Source: Pseudomonas sp. StFLB209
GTDB taxonomy: Bacteria > Pseudomonadota > Gammaproteobacteria > Pseudomonadales > Pseudomonadaceae
Length of the DNA stretch: 64,000 bases
Reading direction: 5' to 3'
Assembly: GCF_000829415.1 (NCBI RefSeq)
Contig: NZ_AP014637.1
Location: forward strand, 4,853,001-4,917,000
Position 1 is the first letter of the stretch, and each line of letters opens with the position of its first letter. The translations under genes were made by a program, and so were the position numbers. Below are positions 45,875 to 52,969 of the stretch, piece by piece. Below the pieces are notes generated by a model that worked only from the letters and a program-made list of their open reading frames with translations, searched no databases and was not told where the DNA came from.

Positions 45875-46849
45875 GGGCGAGTCGTGTTCGGCAATTTGCG
45901 CCTGCAGGGTTTCCAGGGCGGCTTCCTTTCTGCTCAGCAGTAATTCGAGCATGCGGTTTTGTTGCGTGGCTTCGCTCAGGCTGTGCTTGAGTGCAGCGCT
46001 TTGCTGCTGGGCGGTTTGCAGGCGTACTTCCAGTTGGGCGCTGCGATTGATGGCTTTGTGTTGTTCGGCGCCGGCTTTTTCAGCCTGCTTGGTGGTTTTG
46101 TCCAGTTGCGTCTGGCAAGCATGCAGTTCTCGGGCGGTGCCGCGTTGCTCAGCCAGCAAGCGCTCGTTATCGCGGTTGAGCAGGGTGATCGATTCCTGGT
46201 GCAAGGCCAGGGTTTGCCGCGACTGCCGCAGCTCCATTTGCAACTGTTGGAGTTGCCCCTCGTAGCGCTGCTGGTCCTGGTCGCGCTGTTCTTTCACCGA
46301 GTTGCGGTAGTGCTCCAGGGCGTCGCGGGCGTGGCGATGCTTTTCTTCCAGCGATTCGAGATGCCGGTCGCGATCTTCCAGGCGTGATTGCAGGTCTTGG
46401 TTGGCCTGATTCAGCCGAGTGTTCTCGGTTTTGGCCTGCTGCAGAGCGTCTCTGGTTTGCTCCAGCGCCTGGGTTTCTTTGCTCAACACTTCTTTTTGCA
46501 AATCAAAACGGGTTTGCCATTGCTCCAGTTGTTGCTGCACGCCTGCGAGTTCTGCGCGCATAGCCTGGCATTGCTGATTTGCGTGTTGTTCGGCTTCATC
46601 AATGCGCTCCTGAGCCTGGCCTTGCAGTCGCTCAGCCAACACCGCGACCAGTTCGGCCAGCTCTTCATTAAGGCTTGGGGCAGGGCTGTCGTGCCCCTCC
46701 AGCTCTTTGAGATAGCGATGAATGGTGGTTTTAGAGCCGGTATTGCCCATTTCAACGCGTACTGCGTCGATGCTCGGGTTGTCGCCGCGCGCCAGCAGCG
46801 CCTGTCTGGCTTTGTGCACCAGGGCCTTATTGATTCCGCCGCGCGCCAT
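45854..46849 (-). CDS. KfrA-type DNA-binding protein with long coiled coil
   Basis: 331-residue protein. The N-terminal KfrA domain (about 1-55: GGINKALVHKARQALLARGD, then SIDAVRVEMGNTGSKTTIHRYLKELEGHD) is a helix-turn-helix. Residues about 65-325 form a nearly unbroken coiled coil rich in Gln, Glu, Arg and Leu. Plasmid KfrA proteins bind operators at their own promoter and act in partition or nucleoid-like complexes; chromosomal copies are little studied. AGGAG lies six bases before the ATG. It diverges from a tyrosine recombinase, with palindromes between them. The C-terminal PQERL and stop come from a REP element. Confidence 0.85.
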   Translation of the reverse strand: MARGGINKALVHKARQALLARGDNPSIDAVRVEMGNTGSKTTIHRYLKELEGHDSPAPSLNEELAELVAVLAERLQGQAQERIDEAEQHANQQCQAMRAELAGVQQQLEQWQTRFDLQKEVLSKETQALEQTRDALQQAKTENTRLNQANQDLQSRLEDRDRHLESLEEKHRHARDALEHYRNSVKEQRDQDQQRYEGQLQQLQMELRQSRQTLALHQESITLLNRDNERLLAEQRGTARELHACQTQLDKTTKQAEKAGAEQHKAINRSAQLEVRLQTAQQQSAALKHSLSEATQQNRMLELLLSRKEAALETLQAQIAEHDSPTPQERL

Positions 46850-46865
46850 GGCTGCTCCTACGATT

Positions 46866-46910
46866 TCGTACTGTGGTATGTATCCTGTAATTACATACTA
46901 AATAGTACGA
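46866..46910. promoter_or_regulatory. nested palindrome upstream of the KfrA-like gene, candidate operator
   Basis: Outer arms TCGTACT (46866-46872) and AGTACGA (46904-46910) enclose inner arms GTATGTA (46876-46882) and TACATAC (46892-46898), sharing nearly the same centre. The region is AT-rich and starts 17 bp upstream of the KfrA-like ATG. KfrA proteins are known to bind inverted repeats overlapping their own promoter, so this is the likely autoregulatory site. Confidence 0.55.
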
Positions 46911-46939
46911 TCTTCATAGGGTAAATATCATCTTATTTA

Positions 46940-46968
46940 ACACGGGATATTGGCGTATTATCCCGTGT
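46940..46968. repeat. perfect 10-bp inverted repeat upstream of the recombinase gene
   Basis: ACACGGGATA (46940-46949) and TATCCCGTGT (46959-46968) are separated by nine bases (TTGGCGTAT), 49 bp before the recombinase start. Size and spacing resemble a tyrosine-recombinase core site (two inverted arms around a short spacer) as well as a dimeric repressor operator. Confidence 0.6.
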
Positions 46969-47017
46969 CAGTCGTTGTCAGGCGGCTTTTTACGGTTCAG
47001 TACGGTATGAAACCCTC

Positions 47018-47977
47018 ATGAGCGAGATTGATCGTTACATCGCTGCCGCCACGCGCGACAACACACGGCGCAGCTACCGGGCGGCCATCGAACATTTCGA
47101 AGTGACGTTTGGCGGTTTTCTGCCGGCCACCAGCGACAGCGTGGCGCGCTACCTGGCCAATTACGCTGGCGTGCTGTCGATCAATACCCTGAAGCTGCGC
47201 CTTTCGGCATTAGCGCAGTGGCACACCAGCCAGGGCTTCGTCGATCCGACCAAGGCGCCGGTGGTGCGTCAGGTGCTCAAGGGCATTCGCGCTGTGCACC
47301 CGGCCCAGGAAAAGCAGGCCGAGCCTTTGCAGCTGGGAGACTTGCAACAGGTGGTCGACAGCCTCGACCAGCAGGCGCGTCAGGCCGCCCAGGTGCAGGA
47401 TCATGGGCAGGTGATGCGTTGTCGGCGTGACGCGGCGTTGATCCTGCTGGGTTTCTGGCGCGGCTTTCGCAGTGACGAGCTGTGCCGCCTGCAGATTGAG
47501 CATGTCAAGGCCGTGAGCGGAGTCGGGATTACCCTGTACCTGCCGCGCAGCAAAAGTGATCGGGATTTCACCGGGCGCAGTTTCCAGACGCCGGCGCTGC
47601 TGCGTTTGTGCCCAGTGCAGGCGTACCTTGACTGGATAGACTGCGCCGCACTGGAGCACGGGCCGGTGTTTCGCAGTATTGACCGCTGGGGCAATCTGGG
47701 CGAGGAGGGGTTGCACGCCAACAGCATCATCACCTTGCTACGCCAGGCGTTCGAGCGCGCCGCAATCAAGGCGGATGCCTACAGCAGTCATTCGCTGCGG
47801 CGCGGCTTCGCCACCTGGGCGCAGCACAATGGCTGGGATCTGAAGTCGCTGATGAGTTATGTCGGCTGGAAGGACATGAAGTCAGCCATGCGCTACATTG
47901 AAACCTCACCGTTCGGCAAGGCAGCAGTGCCTGTCACCGAATTGAAGATTTCTTCTATTAATAATGATCCGCCATAG
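47018..47977 (+). CDS. tyrosine recombinase/site-specific integrase
   Basis: Site-specific recombinase of 319 residues. An N-terminal SAM-like/core-binding domain (about 1-90) precedes the catalytic domain (about 100-305). The catalytic residues are all visible: R151 in GFRSDELCRL, K179 in PRSKSD, H258 and R261 in HSLRRG, W284 in YVGWKDMKSA (at the usual His/Trp position) and nucleophile Y293 in MRYIE. No excisionase, phage or conjugation gene and no tRNA is nearby. The start is ATG 47018; the stop TAG lies inside the putative OxyR site of ahpC. It may act on a local site or be a chromosomal relic. Confidence 0.88.
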   Translation: MSEIDRYIAAATRDNTRRSYRAAIEHFEVTFGGFLPATSDSVARYLANYAGVLSINTLKLRLSALAQWHTSQGFVDPTKAPVVRQVLKGIRAVHPAQEKQAEPLQLGDLQQVVDSLDQQARQAAQVQDHGQVMRCRRDAALILLGFWRGFRSDELCRLQIEHVKAVSGVGITLYLPRSKSDRDFTGRSFQTPALLRLCPVQAYLDWIDCAALEHGPVFRSIDRWGNLGEEGLHANSIITLLRQAFERAAIKADAYSSHSLRRGFATWAQHNGWDLKSLMSYVGWKDMKSAMRYIETSPFGKAAVPVTELKISSINNDPP

Positions 47978-48010
47978 TCAAAAGCAATCAGCAGCATCGA
48001 CTTTACCAAT
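47974..48010 (+). promoter_or_regulatory. OxyR-like operator upstream of ahpC
   Basis: ATAG-N7-CAAT-N7-ATCG-N7-CAAT has exactly the spacing of the OxyR tetramer site (ATAG-N7-CTAT-N7-ATAG-N7-CTAT), with 13 of 16 specific positions matching. It begins on the stop codon of the recombinase gene and ends 81 bp before the ahpC start. OxyR activation of ahpC is established in Pseudomonas. Confidence 0.65.
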
Positions 48011-48091
48011 GAGCCTGGTGCGCCGATTGTGGGTAAGCTTCTTTCCATCGAATCCAAACTCATTCGATTCACTCACCATGGAGATTCATCG

Positions 48092-48655
48092 ATGCCTATC
48101 ATCAACAGCCAAGTCAAACCGTTCAAAGCGACTGCCTACAAAGAAGGCAAATTCGTTGACGTCTCGGACGCCGACCTGAAAGGCAAGTGGTCTGTGGTGT
48201 TCTTCTACCCAGCCGACTTCACCTTCGTCTGCCCGACCGAACTGGAAGACCTGGCTGACAACTACGCAGAATTCCAGAAGCTGGGCGTAGAAATCTACAG
48301 CGTTTCGACCGACACCCATTTCGCCCACGCTGCCTGGCACAACACCTCGCCAGCCATCGGCAAGATCAAATACACCATGATCGGCGACCCAACCCTGACC
48401 ATCTCGCGCAACTTCGACGTGCTGATCGAAGAAGCCGGTCTGGCTGACCGTGGCACTTTCGTAATCAACCCGGAAGGCCAGATCAAGATCGTTGAGCTCA
48501 ACGACGGCGGCGTAGGCCGTGACGCCTCCGAGCTGCTGCGCAAGATCAAGGCCGCTCAGTACGTTGCTGCTCACCCAGGCGAAGTCTGCCCAGCCAAATG
48601 GCAGGAAGGCGAGGCCACTCTGGCTCCGTCCCTGGACCTGGTCGGCAAGATCTGA
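48092..48655 (+). CDS. ahpC: alkyl hydroperoxide reductase subunit C (peroxiredoxin)
   Basis: Typical 2-Cys peroxiredoxin that reduces H2O2 and organic hydroperoxides, recycled by AhpF. 187 residues. The peroxidatic Cys is C47 in FTFVCPTE; the resolving Cys is in GEVCPAKW near residue 166. Codon use is strongly biased, fitting very high expression. The start [12 protein letters not shown] at 48092 has GGAG upstream. A terminator after the gene separates most ahpC transcripts from ahpF. Confidence 0.97.
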   Translation: MPIINSQVKPFKATAYKEGKFVDVSDADLKGKWSVVFFYPADFTFVCPTELEDLADNYAEFQKLGVEIYSVSTDTHFAHAAWHNTSPAIGKIKYTMIGDPTLTISRNFDVLIEEAGLADRGTFVINPEGQIKIVELNDGGVGRDASELLRKIKAAQYVAAHPGEVCPAKWQEGEATLAPSLDLVGKI

Positions 48656-48718
48656 TCCGCATGCCGCAAACGATCGGGGCGCCGCACGCGTAAGTCTGTA
48701 AACCGCATCGCCCCATCA

Positions 48719-48750
48719 AACGCCCGGGCGGTCATCGCCTGGGCGTTTTT
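48719..48750 (+). terminator. Rho-independent terminator after ahpC
   Basis: The stem AACGCCCGGGCG/CGCCTGGGCGTT with a five-base loop is followed by a T-run. It lies 63 bp after the ahpC stop and before ahpF, implying partial termination or a separate ahpF promoter. Confidence 0.88.
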
Positions 48751-48833
48751 ATTTCAAGGTTTTGTACGAAAGGTGGCCCAGGTTGCCGACTTTTCATACA
48801 AATCCTGTTACCTGAAAAAAGGAAAGCCAAACC

Positions 48834-50396
48834 ATGTTGGACGCCAATCTTAAAGCCCAGTTGAAATCCTATCTGGAGCGGGCCACTCGCCCCATCGAGA
48901 TCCAGGCCTCCCTCGACGACGGCGCCAAGTCTCAGGAAATGCTCGCGCTGCTGCAAGATGTAGTCAGCGTCGGCAAAGACATTACCCTGGCCACTGACGG
49001 TAACGATGCGCGCAGGCCGTCGTTCACCCTCAATAGCCCAGGCCAGGACATCAGCTTGCGGTTTGCCGGTATCCCGATGGGGCACGAATTCACCTCGCTG
49101 GTTCTGGCGCTGCTGCAAGCAGGCGGCTACCCGCCCAAAGTCAGTGATGAGGTCATCGAACAAGTGCGCGCCCTGCAAGGCGAGTTCAGTTTCGAAACCT
49201 ATTTTTCCCAGTCCTGCCAGAACTGCCCGGACGTGGTCCAGGCACTGAACCTGATGGCCGTGCTCAACCCGAACATCAAGCACGTCGCCATCGACGGCGC
49301 ACTGTTCCAGGATGAAGTCACCGAGCGCAAAGTCATGTCGGTGCCAAGCATTTACCTCAACGGTGAGTTGTTTGGTCAGGGCCGTATGGGCCTGGAAGAG
49401 ATTCTCGCCAAAATCGACACCGGTGCCGGTGCGCGCCAGGCCGAGAAGCTCAACGCCAAACAAGCCTTCGACGTGCTGGTGATTGGTGGTGGCCCGGCTG
49501 GCTCCGCCGCAGCGGTCTACTCGGCACGTAAAGGCATTCGTACCGGCGTTGCCGCCGAGCGTTTCGGCGGTCAGGTGCTCGACACCATGGCGATCGAAAA
49601 CTTTATCTCGGTCCAGCACACCGAAGGCCCGAAGCTGGCGGTTGCCCTCGAAGAGCACGTCAAGCAGTACGAAGTCGACATCATGAACCTGCAACGCGCT
49701 GACCAGCTGATTCCAGGCAAGGACGGCGCGCTGCACGAGGTGAAGTTTGCCAGTGGTGCGAGCCTCAAAGCCAAGACCCTGATCCTGGCGACCGGTGCGC
49801 GCTGGCGGGAAATGAACGTCCCCGGCGAGAAGGAGTATCGCAACAAGGGCGTGGCGTACTGCCCGCACTGTGACGGTCCACTGTTCAAGGGTAAGCGTGT
49901 GGCAGTGATCGGTGGGGGCAACTCCGGTGTGGAAGCGGCCATCGACCTGGCCGGTATCGTCTCCCACGTAACGCTGTTGGAGTTTGACGGCCAGCTGCGA
50001 GCTGACGCGGTGCTGCAACGCAAGCTCAATAGTTTGCCCAACGTCACCGTGCTGACCAGTGCACAGACCACTGAAGTGACCGGCGACGGCGAGAAGGTCA
50101 ATGGCCTGCGCTACAAGGACCGGGTCAGCGGCGAAGAGCGTGCGGTGGAACTGGAAGGGATCTTTGTACAGATCGGTCTGCTGCCTAACAGCGAGTGGCT
50201 CAAAGGCGTGATCGAGCTGTCGCCGCGCGGCGAGATCGTGGTCGATGCCCGCGGTGAAACCTCGGTGCCGGGTATTTTTGCGGCCGGTGACGTCACTGTC
50301 ACGCCGTACAAGCAGATCATCATCGCCCTGGGCGAAGGTGCCAAAGCGTCGCTGAGTGCTTTCGATCACCTGATCCGCACCAGCGCGCCAGCCTGA
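48834..50396 (+). CDS. ahpF: alkyl hydroperoxide reductase subunit F
   Basis: Flavoprotein disulfide reductase (520 residues) passing electrons from NADH to AhpC. The N-terminal domain is a pair of thioredoxin-like folds with the CQNC centre (C128/C131) in [11 protein letters not shown]. The C-terminal thioredoxin-reductase-like part has the FAD loop [14 protein letters not shown], the redox pair CPHC in [10 protein letters not shown], and the NADH loop [12 protein letters not shown]. It follows ahpC by 178 bp, with a terminator between. Confidence 0.96.
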   Translation: MLDANLKAQLKSYLERATRPIEIQASLDDGAKSQEMLALLQDVVSVGKDITLATDGNDARRPSFTLNSPGQDISLRFAGIPMGHEFTSLVLALLQAGGYPPKVSDEVIEQVRALQGEFSFETYFSQSCQNCPDVVQALNLMAVLNPNIKHVAIDGALFQDEVTERKVMSVPSIYLNGELFGQGRMGLEEILAKIDTGAGARQAEKLNAKQAFDVLVIGGGPAGSAAAVYSARKGIRTGVAAERFGGQVLDTMAIENFISVQHTEGPKLAVALEEHVKQYEVDIMNLQRADQLIPGKDGALHEVKFASGASLKAKTLILATGARWREMNVPGEKEYRNKGVAYCPHCDGPLFKGKRVAVIGGGNSGVEAAIDLAGIVSHVTLLEFDGQLRADAVLQRKLNSLPNVTVLTSAQTTEVTGDGEKVNGLRYKDRVSGEERAVELEGIFVQIGLLPNSEWLKGVIELSPRGEIVVDARGETSVPGIFAAGDVTVTPYKQIIIALGEGAKASLSAFDHLIRTSAPA

Positions 50397-50410
50397 TTCG
50401 CAGTACCAAC

Positions 50411-50447
50411 AAAAAGCCCCGGCTGCTCACGCAGTCGGGGCTTTTTT
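50411..50447. terminator. bidirectional terminator between ahpF and gloA
   Basis: AAAAAGCCCCGGCTGC pairs with GCAGTCGGGGCTTTTTT around a TCAC loop. With an A-run on the left and a T-run on the right it can end both ahpF (plus) and the convergent gloA (minus). Confidence 0.92.
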
Positions 50448-50474
50448 GCGGGCTTGAGCCGCGAATCTGCGCGC

Positions 50475-50996
50475 TTACAGCGGTGTTGGCTGGATGATCT
50501 CTACCCAGTAGCCATCCGGGTCCTTGACGAACGCCAGGTGGTTCATGCGGCCGTCTTGCAGGCGCTTCTGGAACGGTACATTCAGTTGCTCAAAACGGGC
50601 GCAGGCAGCGACCACGTCAGGCACCGACACACAGATATGGCCGAAGCCGCGCGGGTCAGTGTTGCCGTTGTGGTAAGAGAACCCGGCGTCGTTCTCGGTG
50701 CCGTGGTTGTGGGTCAGTTCCAGCACGCCAGGGATGGACTTCATCCACTGATGGCGAGCAGCGTCGTCTTGCGGAATCTGCGCCTTGTCGACCAGGGCCA
50801 GGAAATACAGGCTGAACTCGGCTTCAGGAAAATCACGCTTGTCGACCAGATGAAAGCCCAGGACGCGGGTGTAGAAATCCAGCGAGGCGGTGATGTCCTT
50901 GACGCGCAGCATGGTGTGGTTGAACACAAAACCCTGGGTGGCGGCGTCAGGTTCGGCAGTCACGCCCGGGAAAGTGTTGAGTTCGTGCAGGCTCAT
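50475..50996 (-). CDS. gloA: lactoylglutathione lyase (glyoxalase I)
   Basis: Metal-dependent isomerase that turns the methylglyoxal-glutathione hemithioacetal into S-lactoylglutathione. 173 residues, the longer form common in pseudomonads. The metal ligands appear in order: His in FNHTMLRV, Glu in VLELTHNHG, His in FGHICVSV and Glu in YWVEIIQP. GGAG precedes the ATG. The gene is convergent with ahpF; both are detoxification functions. Confidence 0.95.
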   Translation of the reverse strand: MSLHELNTFPGVTAEPDAATQGFVFNHTMLRVKDITASLDFYTRVLGFHLVDKRDFPEAEFSLYFLALVDKAQIPQDDAARHQWMKSIPGVLELTHNHGTENDAGFSYHNGNTDPRGFGHICVSVPDVVAACARFEQLNVPFQKRLQDGRMNHLAFVKDPDGYWVEIIQPTPL

Positions 50997-51131
50997 GAAA
51001 GTCTCCGGCTTGAATGGGCAAAGACGGTCAATGATACGGGGCAGGGCGGTCGATGCAACCCGGCATTTGCCTATTGTTGCCAGAAAGCCGCAGACTCATG
51101 TTCTGGATCTTTATTCTCTGCTGCGGTGCTC

Positions 51132-51680
51132 ATGCCGATGATTCGCTATCCCTTGCTCCCTGTTGCCGCTTTGCTGCTGACCGCCGCTACCGCACAGGCC
51201 GACGACACCATGATCCTCTGGCCCCCCGGCTGGGAGGTGCAGTCATTGCCGACGGTTGAAGGCGCATCAGGGCAGCCTTCGGTGCAACTGCGCCAGCGCG
51301 CCATCAAGAACGATGCCGCAGGCGAGCCAAGCATGGTGGTGGAGTTGACCCGCTCCCAACTGGTTGCCGGTCATGAAGTCAATGTGCAAGGTGTGCTGAT
51401 GGCGATGCGCAAAGCCGTGCAGGTCAATTTCGCGCGCAGCGGCCTGCAAAGCGCATGTACTCATGTGCGAGAAGTCAGTCTGGGTGGTGTGCCGGGCATG
51501 GAGAGCACCTGCACGGTGACCCAGAACGGCGTGCATGTCATGACCCAGACCCTGGTGGCGGCGGCCAATGCCCGGCAGGCCTGGTCGCTTTCGTATGCGG
51601 GCTCGGCAGAAGGCTATGCAGCCAACAGGCAGCAGGTGCAGCAGATTCGTGACGGGCTGAAGCTCGACACGGCGCCCTGA
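51132..51680 (+). CDS. periplasmic DUF4946-like protein
   Basis: Predicted exported protein of 182 residues and unknown function. The signal peptide is MPMIRYPLLPVAALLLTAATAQA (cleavage about residue 23). The mature part starts DDTMILWPPGWEVQSLPTVE, a block typical of small Pseudomonas DUF4946 proteins. It also has paired cysteines (SACTHVREV and ESTCTVTQ) likely to form a disulfide. No good ribosome site is visible; MIRYPLL (51138) is an alternative start. Confidence 0.7.
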   Translation: MPMIRYPLLPVAALLLTAATAQADDTMILWPPGWEVQSLPTVEGASGQPSVQLRQRAIKNDAAGEPSMVVELTRSQLVAGHEVNVQGVLMAMRKAVQVNFARSGLQSACTHVREVSLGGVPGMESTCTVTQNGVHVMTQTLVAAANARQAWSLSYAGSAEGYAANRQQVQQIRDGLKLDTAP

Positions 51681-51777
51681 GCTTTCCTGTGGGCAAAATA
51701 AAGCCCGCGTGTGCGGGCATGGGGTGCTAGTCCTTTAGCTGTGTGTAGCTTGAAACATCCTGCGTGAAAAAAATGTG

Positions 51778-51796
51778 AAGCCCAGCGGCTTTTTTT
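51778..51796 (+). terminator. short T-run hairpin, candidate terminator
   Basis: AAGCC-CAGC-GGCTT is followed by a T-run and flanked by an A-run on the left. It lies about 100 bp after the DUF4946 gene and may end its transcript or that of a small RNA. Confidence 0.5.
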
Positions 51797-52225
51797 CGTC
51801 GTGCTTTCGGGTCGTGCGGGCACTGCCGGTGAGCAAAATTCGGAAACAGCCTACAGGCGACGACTAATTATCTGACTGTAATTTTCAGAATAATAAGCTG
51901 GGACTTGCTGAAGTATGGGGTCATGTATCCCGATAGTGGCAATGTGATTTTATTGGCGTCAGTATTCTTACGCTGTCAGATCTGTGACGGGTTCGACATT
52001 CTTGCCGGATGTAGTTGTATATCGACGAACGGAGTTGCAGGCCAACCGGCACCTCTAAGAACTCCTTGCATTGCCATCGTCGGGTTGAAACAGACTGGAA
52101 GCCAGCCGGGTCAAAATGGTCAGTTACAAGCTGTAAATCCAAGCGCGATTGCGAACGTTTTTCGCCTTGTGCGGACGGCCTCGTTTAGCTGTTTACAGGT
52201 TGCTGACTATACTTTCGGGCGGCAA

Positions 52226-52253
52226 TAAAAAAGCCCTGCAGAGCAGGGCTTTT
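52226..52253 (-). terminator. terminator of mvaU
   Basis: The stem AAGCCCTGC/GCAGGGCTT with a three-base loop is flanked by A-runs on the left (a T-run on the minus strand) and TTT on the right. It lies 16 bp after the mvaU stop. Confidence 0.9.
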
Positions 52254-52268
52254 GTGAACTGTCACGTC

Positions 52269-52634
52269 TCAGGCACGAACCCAGGATTCGACGGTGTCTG
52301 CACCGTACTGTTCTTTCCAGGCTTTCAGGCCACGGTGATTGCCACCTTTGGTCTCGATCAGTTCGCCGGTGTGTGGGTTCTGGTAAACCTTGATCACACG
52401 GGCGCGACGGCGCTTTGGACCCGCAGGAGCGGCAACCAGGGTGGTTGCGCTGTTAGGGTCGAGGATGGCGATGACATCACGCAGGCTCTTGCCATAGCTA
52501 GCCATCAGCTCTTTGAGCTTCTGCTCGAATTCGATCTCTTTCTGGAGGCCAGCGTCTTTCTTCAAGGCTTCCAGCTGGGCCAGTTGTTCTTGAAGGGCCT
52601 TTTCTGCGGCGCGAAACTCAGCAAGTCTGGACAA
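52269..52634 (-). CDS. mvaU: MvaT/MvaU-family H-NS-like xenogeneic silencer
   Basis: Nucleoid protein of 121 residues that binds AT-rich DNA and silences foreign genes. The N-terminal coiled coil (SRLAEFRAAEKALQEQLAQL) gives oligomerisation. The C-terminal DNA-binding part (about 75-121) has RRRARVIKVYQNPHTGELIETKGGNHRGLKAWKEQYG, with the AT-pincer GGNHRG. The sequence is closer to MvaU than to MvaT. The start is TTG at 52634, with CGGAG eight bases upstream; an in-frame ATG at 52685 would add residues unlike the family. Confidence 0.9.
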   Translation of the reverse strand: MSRLAEFRAAEKALQEQLAQLEALKKDAGLQKEIEFEQKLKELMASYGKSLRDVIAILDPNSATTLVAAPAGPKRRRARVIKVYQNPHTGELIETKGGNHRGLKAWKEQYGADTVESWVRA

Positions 52635-52969
52635 AAAACATACTCCGACAGTGTATTGGCTGTTACCAGCCGAACAAAGCGACAAGACAAAAAACTTTGA
52701 CCGATTCGCTCATTCCGTTTTCTGCTCGATGATGCGATGGGGAATTAACCGTTTCAGCCATCACTACCTGATCAGCGAGCAGTTTTAAATCGGTAGCGGA
52801 TTAATAATGCCCGTTTTTTTTCAGTTAGAAAACCATCTTGTGCAATTGTTTAATGCGCGCTGCACTTGGCGAGCGTCAGCCGAGTGTTATTGGTGTATGG
52901 ATTTTTAAAGTTGCGAGTAACGCGCCGAGGTATCCGCCGACGCCATCTTACAGTAGCGGATGGCGAGTA
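52635..52969. other. 335-bp AT-rich region between mvaU and the TPR gene
   Basis: Upstream region of mvaU, with T-runs (around 52811-52820) and low GC. The AT-richness fits autorepression by MvaU. A CGCCATC/GATGGCG hairpin (52941-52965) directly follows the TPR gene without a T-run. No gene seen. Confidence 0.5.

Larger units (their letters stand above)
51681..52268. other. 588-bp AT-richer intergenic region before mvaU
   Basis: No supported gene. It holds a GCCCGC/GCGGGC hairpin (51703-51718) whose A-rich left flank makes it a terminator on the minus strand. A small hairpin with T-run follows at 51778-51796, and the mvaU terminator lies at 52226-52253. Base composition is clearly lower in GC than the flanks, and the open frames on both strands (about 70-100 codons) show no codon bias and no good ribosome site. 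It could hide a small RNA ending at 51796. Confidence 0.5.

Noticed and set aside
47018..47977. The recombinase as evidence for a prophage or genomic island
   Set aside because: No phage, conjugation or cargo genes and no tRNA or direct-repeat attachment sites were seen around it; flanking genes are core Pseudomonas genes.
51905..52228. 107- and 73-codon frames on both strands before mvaU
   Set aside because: No ribosome site, mixed codon use and low GC; treated as non-coding.
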